Virus record (IMG/VR): IMGVR_UViG_3300018410_000011
Span: 1 to 55,797 of that record
Direction: 5' to 3' (one strand)
Source: a virus
Length of the DNA: 55,797 bases
Each line of letters begins with the position of its first letter. Positions within the stretch are counted from its first letter, which is position 1. Below, in pieces: positions 51,103 to 55,797 of the stretch. The notes beneath the pieces are model-generated. The model searched no databases. It was given only the letters and a program-made list of their open reading frames with translations, and had not been told where the DNA came from. A program made the translations under genes and the position numbers.

Positions 51103-51499
51103 ATTATTTTCTTTATTTAAATATAATAAATTTGAATTTGGTAATCAAATTGTATCACAATTTATTATATTTGAATGTAAATATCTTTTTAGTATTATTT
51201 TATTTTATTTTCATAAATCAGATAAAGAACAAGATAGATACCATACACACGCATTCAATGCACATTCATTTAAAATATTTGGTAAATATACCGAATATGT
51301 ATTATATGATGAAAAAACATTAGAAAATAAATCATACATTAGAGAAAGTGTTTATAAGTATTTCCCTAAAGATTGTTATCATAAAATAGGTAATAGTACA
51401 GGTTGTTTAACCATTTTATTTTCAGGAAAATGGGATAAAACATGGAAAGAGTGTAATGATAAAGGTGAAATAAAAACATTAAATTGGAATAGAAAATAA
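51092..51499 (+). CDS. Cupin-like small protein
   Basis: The 135 residues contain DRYHTHAFNAHSFKIFGKYT with H51, H53 and H58. These resemble the metal-binding His cluster of a cupin barrel. FPKDCYHKIGN and a later W-rich end (GKWDKTWKE) give further strands. Metal and substrate are unknown. A low-complexity start (KLFSLFKYNKFEF) is unusual for cupins. It is coupled to the phosphatase gene. Confidence 0.55.
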   Translation: MKTKLFSLFKYNKFEFGNQIVSQFIIFECKYLFSIILFYFHKSDKEQDRYHTHAFNAHSFKIFGKYTEYVLYDEKTLENKSYIRESVYKYFPKDCYHKIGNSTGCLTILFSGKWDKTWKECNDKGEIKTLNWNRK

Positions 51500-51528
51500 T
51501 AATATTTTTATTATTAAAATATAAATTG

Positions 51529-51536
51529 TATAATTG
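51529..51536 (+). promoter_or_regulatory. Variant -7 element (TATAATTG)
   Basis: TATAATTG starts 24 bases before the ATG at 51553, the same spacing as at 48060. A long A-run fills the gap to the start codon. Confidence 0.4.
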
Positions 51537-51552
51537 TTAAAAAAAAAAAAAT

Positions 51553-52089
51553 ATGAAAAAAATGTCAGATGACTCTGTATTATTAGTAACATCATTATTA
51601 ATTCATACAAATGGGTCAACAACTTCTTTAGAAGTTAAAAATTTATTAAGAAGTCTTAATTATAAAGCAACACAATCAGATGTATCTGAAAAAATGAAAA
51701 ATATTGCTGATGTTATTAATGAACTTAGTTCAACCGATTCTGGTGAAGGTTATCTAATTTATAAATTTAACAAAGATGGTATGGTTGTTGAAGATGTAGA
51801 AGAAGAAGAAGATGATATAGTTGGTTCTAAAGAATTACCTCATTCTACAGAATATTCAAATTCATATACAAATGAAAATCATTTAGTTCATGATAAATTT
51901 ATAAATTCTTTAAATGTTGTTAGTAATGATGATATGAATTGGGTTGTAAATTCAACACATAGTGATACTGAATATTTAGTTTTTAACAAAAATTTATCAC
52001 GTGATAAAGTAAGATATTTATTTGCAAAAATTTATTCAATTAAAAAAGATGATGTACGTTCTAGACGTTATTTAAATTTTAATAAATAA
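51553..52089 (+). CDS. Hypothetical acidic protein
   Basis: The 178 residues start MKKMSDDSVLLVTSLL; a second Met at residue 4 is an alternative start. The N-terminal half looks like a small winged-helix or alpha bundle (STTSLEVKNLLRSLNYKAT), with an acidic linker (VEDVEEEEDDIV) and a C-terminal part DMNWVVNSTHSD ... SRDKVRYLFAKIY. A regulatory role is possible but unproven. It is followed by a terminator. Confidence 0.6.
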   Translation: MKKMSDDSVLLVTSLLIHTNGSTTSLEVKNLLRSLNYKATQSDVSEKMKNIADVINELSSTDSGEGYLIYKFNKDGMVVEDVEEEEDDIVGSKELPHSTEYSNSYTNENHLVHDKFINSLNVVSNDDMNWVVNSTHSDTEYLVFNKNLSRDKVRYLFAKIYSIKKDDVRSRRYLNFNK

Positions 52090-52119
52090 TAATACATAAT
52101 AAAATAAACTTTATTAAAT

Positions 52120-52152
52120 AACCTTTATATAAATTATATAAAGGTTTTTTTT
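52120..52152 (+). terminator. Intrinsic terminator abutting a start codon
   Basis: AACCTTTATAT, AAATT, ATATAAAGGTT and eight Ts form a strong hairpin. The T-run ends one base before the ATG at 52153, so translation of the next gene has almost no untranslated leader from upstream. Confidence 0.85.
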
Positions 52153-52512
52153 ATGTATAATAAATTATTAAAAATAATAGAATATAAAGGTTATTTAATA
52201 ATATCTTATTTAGATATTAATTCTCCTAAAATATCATTGGTTGGTACTGGTACATTAATATCTGGTTTTAATTCAAATGATATTTTAATTTCAAATGAAG
52301 CTCTTAAATTATTAAAAAACAATTTAAAAATTAATAAACTTATTAATGATCCTGTATTAGAAATAATATCAAAAGATAGATTATGGGTGAATATGATTGG
52401 TAATATAATAATACCTCCTAATGAAATAATAAATACATATACAATACCATATCATACTATATGTGAAAATACTATAGATGAAAAAATAAAAATAGAATTA
52501 GATAAAATATGA
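52153..52512 (+). CDS. Hypothetical protein directly after a terminator
   Basis: The 119 residues start MYNKLLKIIEYKGYLIISYL. They have a Gly-rich turn (SLVGTGTLISGF) and a repeated pattern of beta-strands (DILISNEALKLLKNN). Family not recognised. The ATG follows the terminator T-run, so read-through or a leaderless transcript from inside the T-run would be required. It overlaps the membrane protein gene by four bases. Confidence 0.55.
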   Translation: MYNKLLKIIEYKGYLIISYLDINSPKISLVGTGTLISGFNSNDILISNEALKLLKNNLKINKLINDPVLEIISKDRLWVNMIGNIIIPPNEIINTYTIPYHTICENTIDEKIKIELDKI

Positions 52513-52745
52513 CAAATCCATTATTAGACTTAAGCATAATATTATTATACATAATAATAATTTTTAAAAATGAAATTATTTATCATATAATAAATAGTAC
52601 ATCATATATGTTTTATATTTTAGGTAATATATTTAACAATTTGACAAATGTATATTACTTAAATAATATATCAATTACATTTACATATTTAAGTGTAATA
52701 TCATATTATATACAATATTCTTTATTAACTATTTTAAATATATAA
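52509..52745 (+). CDS. Small multi-helix membrane protein
   Basis: The 78 residues contain hydrophobic stretches at about 5-20, 33-45 and 56-76, rich in Ile, Tyr and Phe. They suggest two or three membrane helices. The start overlaps the preceding stop (ATGA). No family recognised; a holin-like role is one possibility but there is no direct support. Confidence 0.55.
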   Translation: MTNPLLDLSIILLYIIIIFKNEIIYHIINSTSYMFYILGNIFNNLTNVYYLNNISITFTYLSVISYYIQYSLLTILNI

Positions 52746-52748
52746 AAT

Positions 52749-53648
52749 ATGATATATAGACATAAATTATTATATAATTCAAATAGAGAATTATGTTTTC
52801 TAAGAAAACCAAAATATAATATAACAAAAAAGATTAATGAAGATTCTAGTTTTGTTCCTAGGTTTACTATAAAGAATGAAGAAATATTTTCTAATTTTCC
52901 TACTAACACACCAATGAAACTATCACAGGAGTTGTTAGAAACCGCTATAACGCATGGTATGATACTTCAAATAGATTATAAAGGTGAAGAAGATGATAAT
53001 TTTTCAGGACATGAGAGAACCATTTATCCTATGGTTTATGGAAAAACTAAAGAAAATAAAGGAGTTTTAAGAGGTTATCATTTAAAAGGTTGGTCAGTAT
53101 CAAATGGTGGAAATATAGATAAAGAATGGAGAATGTTTAGAACTGATAGAATTTTAAATGTTGTATTTACAGGCTCATTTTTTAGATTAGCACCTAATGG
53201 ATATAATGAAAGTGGGGATAAAGGTATATCTAAAATTATATATCAAGCTGATTTTAATACTATAAGAAATAATCAATCTAAATTATTACAAAAAAATGAA
53301 ATAGATGAACAAGATAGAGTTATATTATCTAAAATTCATAATATTGAAACCAAAGATTTAAATTATAATTTAAAAATATTTAAACCTTGGGAAGGTAATG
53401 TAATACCAAAAAAAGATGCAAAAAATATTAGAATAACATTTGCTAAACCTATTGTAGGTACAGGACAATGGGTAGCTATAATAGGTACAAGTATTGTACC
53501 TGGTAATATATTTAAATTAAAAATAAATGATAAAATAGAAGGATCTTATAAATCTGTTAAGTATTTAATGGCAAATGAATTAGATTCATTAAATACTATA
53601 GAACAACAATCAGAATTTAAATCTTTATTATTTTTAAAAGGAAATTAA
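52749..53648 (+). CDS. WYL-like domain protein
   Basis: The 299 residues contain GMILQIDYKGEEDDNFSGHE then RTIYPMVYG (near 75-100), VLRGYHLKGWSVSNGG and EWRMFRTDRILNVVFTGSFF. This follows the order of a WYL ligand-binding fold: acidic start, R-x-I-x-P, then R-x-F-R-x-D-R-I. A C-terminal beta-rich domain (PIVGTGQWVAIIGTSIVPGN) follows. WYL domains sense nucleic acid or nucleotide ligands in bacteria. Whether that applies here is unknown. It may instead be a structural protein, since related ones lie near tail genes. Confidence 0.6.
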   Translation: MIYRHKLLYNSNRELCFLRKPKYNITKKINEDSSFVPRFTIKNEEIFSNFPTNTPMKLSQELLETAITHGMILQIDYKGEEDDNFSGHERTIYPMVYGKTKENKGVLRGYHLKGWSVSNGGNIDKEWRMFRTDRILNVVFTGSFFRLAPNGYNESGDKGISKIIYQADFNTIRNNQSKLLQKNEIDEQDRVILSKIHNIETKDLNYNLKIFKPWEGNVIPKKDAKNIRITFAKPIVGTGQWVAIIGTSIVPGNIFKLKINDKIEGSYKSVKYLMANELDSLNTIEQQSEFKSLLFLKGN

Positions 53649-53657
53649 AAAAAAAAT

Positions 53658-53996
53658 ATGATATTTAATTATAATTTTTATAAAACACCAGAACATAGAT
53701 GGTATGCTGATATTCCAGAATGGACTGGAACAATAGATGATTTAGAAATGGTAAGTGGGGCCGATACAATGTTAGATATTTTATCACAAGGTGAAAATAA
53801 AATAAATATTTCATTTTCAGATAATCCGTTACATAATTCTATTAAATTATCTAAAATAAATGATACACCGGAAATAGGTGGAGCTGAATATTTATTTACA
53901 GAGTATTTAGGTATAGAATATAATATTAAAATTTGGTTATGTGATGTAACTAAATGGGTTTTTGATTATTTACCTGAAAAGATATGGATTATTTAA
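53658..53996 (+). CDS. Hypothetical protein, DUF6717-like
   Basis: The 112 residues contain FYKTPEHRWYADIPEWTGT, LEMVSGADTMLDILSQG and IWLCDVTKWVFDYLPEKIWI. I recall this pattern (W.AD.PEW ... L.MV.GAD.mLD) from a small family of unknown function found in Bacteroidetes and phages. The 3' end overlaps the gp25-like gene, on the other strand, by eight bases. Confidence 0.6.
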   Translation: MIFNYNFYKTPEHRWYADIPEWTGTIDDLEMVSGADTMLDILSQGENKINISFSDNPLHNSIKLSKINDTPEIGGAEYLFTEYLGIEYNIKIWLCDVTKWVFDYLPEKIWII

Positions 53997-54360
53997 ATAA
54001 AACTGATACGTTACTATTTCCTAAATTAATTTCTATTACACCTATATCTTGTATAGTTCCTTTCATTATATAAACACGTACATTATATTGATTAGGTGAT
54101 AATTCTGGAATATATAAAGATATTTGTTCTTCAATTTCTGCTTGAATAGAAGACGCAGGAAAACTTGTTTTCCATAAATATGTTGGAATATCAGCACCGA
54201 AATTTATATCACTTAAAACTTCACCTTTATTAGTAAAAAGAATCATATATAATTTAGAAATAATACCATCTAATTTAGTTATAGTTTCTATTTCTAATTC
54301 ATTATAATAAGGATCTTTTATACCTCTTATATAAATATCTTTATAATCTTCACTAGCCAT
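53989..54360 (-). CDS. 25: gp25-like baseplate wedge protein
   Basis: The 123 residues follow the gp25/gpW lysozyme-like baseplate family: YIRGIKDPYYNELEIETITK, MILFTNKGEVLSDINFGADI then PTYLWKT, ISLYIPELSPNQYNVRVYIM and a final INLGN. In T4 the protein sits in the baseplate wedge and helps trigger sheath contraction. The length is near that of T4 gp25 (132). Its start is one base after the leader gene's stop region on the same strand. It indicates a contractile tail. Confidence 0.85.
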   Translation of the reverse strand: MASEDYKDIYIRGIKDPYYNELEIETITKLDGIISKLYMILFTNKGEVLSDINFGADIPTYLWKTSFPASSIQAEIEEQISLYIPELSPNQYNVRVYIMKGTIQDIGVIEINLGNSNVSVLFK

Positions 54361-54983
54361 TATACTGTTACTTTATATGTTTTATTTTTATTATAAAATT
54401 CTTTACTAAACATACATGTAATTAATTTAAATATAATTATATCTGAATTTTTTTTAGCTATTAAACCACCAACAACATTTAAATCATTACTAGTGTCATA
54501 AATCCAAACTGGATCTCCAGCATTTAAAGTATTATTAATTAATAAATCTACAATTTGTTCTGTAGCTTTTTCGACAGCGGATTTAATATCTGAATTTTTT
54601 ATAAATTCAGATGATCTACCTTGTCTTTCCATTGAATGATATGAATGTTTTAAATCTAATTCTATAGTTATTTCTTTAGTAATTTTACCTATATTAGAAA
54701 CAGCATCAAAATCATTTCTTTCTAAAATTTTACCATTAATTATATCTAAAATTTTTAAATCTTTCTTAACTCTTTTTATTTCATTTGGAACTTTAGAATA
54801 TTGTTTTTTAATTAAAAAAGTTAATTGTAATTGTTCATCTTTATCAAAATCAGATTCTATCCAATTCATATAAGCCCTTTTAACTTTAGTATCTATAGTT
54901 TTGAATTCTTTACTATCTACAACATATTTAGATATTTGTTGTTTATATGTATCTATTTTAAATTCATTAATCGTTGTTATCAT
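54360..54983 (-). CDS. Capsid-leader protein, BECR-like cargo
   Basis: The 207 residues start MITTINEFKIDTYKQQISK. The leader lacks an obvious (L/I)-x-E site. The C-terminal part has ELDLKHSYHSMERQGRSS, then a long helix (AVEKATEQIVDLLINNTL) and LNVVGGLIAKKNSDIIIFKL. From memory, the H-S-x-x-R-x-x-R start followed by a helix and beta-hairpin resembles BECR-type ribonuclease toxins (DUF4258/BrnT-like). I infer a possible RNA-cutting effector carried in the head. Confidence 0.6.
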   Translation of the reverse strand: MITTINEFKIDTYKQQISKYVVDSKEFKTIDTKVKRAYMNWIESDFDKDEQLQLTFLIKKQYSKVPNEIKRVKKDLKILDIINGKILERNDFDAVSNIGKITKEITIELDLKHSYHSMERQGRSSEFIKNSDIKSAVEKATEQIVDLLINNTLNAGDPVWIYDTSNDLNVVGGLIAKKNSDIIIFKLITCMFSKEFYNKNKTYKVTV

Positions 54984-54998
54984 ACTTTATATATTGTA
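54978..54998 (+). repeat. 21-bp direct repeat, copy 1
   Basis: Identical to 55005-55025, 27 bases apart. It covers the start codon of the 54360-54983 gene on the minus strand. Confidence 0.9.
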
Positions 54999-55004
54999 AA
55001 TTTC

Positions 55005-55025
55005 TATCATACTTTATATATTGTA
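55005..55025 (+). repeat. 21-bp direct repeat, copy 2
   Basis: It overlaps the stop codon (55014-55016) of the repeat gene upstream on the minus strand. The start-like ATG is duplicated too. Confidence 0.9.
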
Positions 55026-55797
55026 TATTTCTTTTATTTTTTCTTTTAATTCATCAGATAAATTATCGTTTTTTAATAATCTATTTATATTTAATTTATT
55101 TTTAAATTCTCTTATAACTTCTTCAGATAAGATTTGGTATAGTGAAATAAAATACCAATTTACTTTATCTTTAAATTCTCTTATAACTTCTTCAGATAAG
55201 ATTTGGTATAGTGAAATATAATACCAATTTATTTTATCTTGAAATTCTCTAATGAAAGATTCACTTAATTTTTGAGTATATGAAATATTAGACCAATTTA
55301 CTTTATCTTGAAATTCTATAATAAAAGATTCAGAAAGTTTTTGTTTAGATGAAATATAATCCCAATGTACTTTATGTTTAAATTCTCTAATGAAAGATTC
55401 TGAAAGTTTTTGATAAGATGAAATTCTAGTCCAATTTACTTTATCTTGAAATTCTCTAATAAACGATTCTGAAAGTTTTTGATATTCTGAAATATAAGAC
55501 CAATTTACTTTATCTTTAAATTCTCTAATTAAAGATTCTGAAAGTTTTTGGTAATATGAAATATTATACCAATAAACTTTATCTTGAAATTTTCTTATAA
55601 AATCTTCAGATAAAGAACCATATCTTGAAACAAAAGACCATTCATCGTGATTTAAATTATTGTAATTTATTGAATCAGGTTCAAATATAAATGTTAATTG
55701 AATTGGTATTTTATAATTAGGATATTTGTTTTGAATTAGTTTGAATATATTATAGATATAAGGTTTATTTTTTAATTCATCATCATCATCAAATATA
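55014..55797 (-). CDS. W/Q-repeat protein, 5' end cut by the window
   Basis: The minus-strand frame is open to the window end and stops at 55014. Read from 55797 it begins IFDDDDELKNKPYIYNIFKL (no start seen), then a 60-residue non-repeat part, about seven copies of the 23-residue repeat (SESFIREFQDKVNW ... ISxYQ) and a short end KNDNLSDELKEKIKEIYNI. It lacks the 110-residue C-terminal domain. Two adjacent 69-bp repeat units near 55100-55220 are nearly identical, a sign of recent unit duplication. Same family as 1-943, 993 and 48084. At least 260 residues. Confidence 0.85.
   Translation of the reverse strand, partial: IFDDDDELKNKPYIYNIFKLIQNKYPNYKIPIQLTFIFEPDSINYNNLNHDEWSFVSRYGSLSEDFIRKFQDKVYWYNISYYQKLSESLIREFKDKVNWSYISEYQKLSESFIREFQDKVNWTRISSYQKLSESFIREFKHKVHWDYISSKQKLSESFIIEFQDKVNWSNISYTQKLSESFIREFQDKINWYYISLYQILSEEVIREFKDKVNWYFISLYQILSEEVIREFKNKLNINRLLKNDNLSDELKEKIKEIYNI

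Overview
The window is a dense, very AT-rich piece of a large tailed-phage genome that looks like a distant T4-type myovirus. Supporting genes are a gp32-like single-strand DNA-binding protein with the T4 zinc spacing, a gp25-like baseplate wedge protein, a gp21-like prohead protease, a DenV-type pyrimidine dimer glycosylase, a degenerate gp17-like terminase ATPase, very long tail proteins, and phage nucleotide-metabolism enzymes. Genes overlap or nearly touch. No stretch over 300 bases lacks a gene, I saw no tRNA or CRISPR array, and all three standard stop codons are used. The host is probably a member of Bacteroidetes (Bacteroidota), because many genes are preceded by TATATTTG, which matches the TAnnTTTG -7 element of that phylum. 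In five cases the motif starts exactly 12 bases before the start codon, implying leaderless transcripts. A second motif, TTTAATATATAA, lies mainly before leader-bearing and structural genes and is a candidate late promoter.

Layout. 1-2.3 kb: two proteins made of a 23-residue W/Q repeat, a small gene and a leader protein. 2.3-9.7 kb: a mosaic of a PD-(D/E)XK nuclease, a dead terminase-like ATPase, ADP-ribosyltransferase-like genes, an SF2 helicase and broken adenine methylase pieces. 9.7-18.5 kb: small genes, a frameshifted leader gene, a 59-bp duplicated promoter segment, an esterase, the prohead protease-like gene and a RuvC-like nuclease. 18.6-21.7 kb: four overlapping leader genes. 21.8-31 kb: tail fibre genes, gp32, and a 1360-residue virion protein. 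31-34.5 kb: kinases, a RecB-type exonuclease and another leader ADP-ribosyltransferase-like gene. 34.5-39.5 kb (minus strand): a leader-gene cluster, a deoxyribosyltransferase-Nudix fusion and an FMN reductase. 39.6-44.1 kb: a four-gene operon predicted to make and attach a sugar to hydroxymethylcytosine. 44.2-47.5 kb: hydrolase, DenV, dCMP deaminase and thymidylate synthase. 47.5-55.8 kb: another large repeat protein, a phosphatase, small genes, gp25, a leader protein and a fourth repeat protein cut by the window end.

How it fits together. Two systems stand out. First, 19 genes, plus one weaker relative, start with the same short leader (consensus MITTINEFKxxLNE), usually ending in (L/I/M)-x-E. 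T4 internal proteins carry such capsid-targeting peptides, which the gp21 protease cuts after (L/I)-x-E. The cargos include ADP-ribosyltransferase-like, acetyltransferase-like and metalloprotease domains, so I infer a large arsenal of proteins packaged in the head and injected with the DNA. Second, the operon at 39.6-44.1 kb joins a thymidylate-synthase homologue carrying the Asn-to-Asp change of dCMP hydroxymethylases to a HAD-glycosyltransferase fusion, a KdsD-like isomerase and a nucleotidyltransferase-kinase fusion. This is a self-contained route to glycosylated, perhaps arabinosylated, cytosine in the phage DNA.
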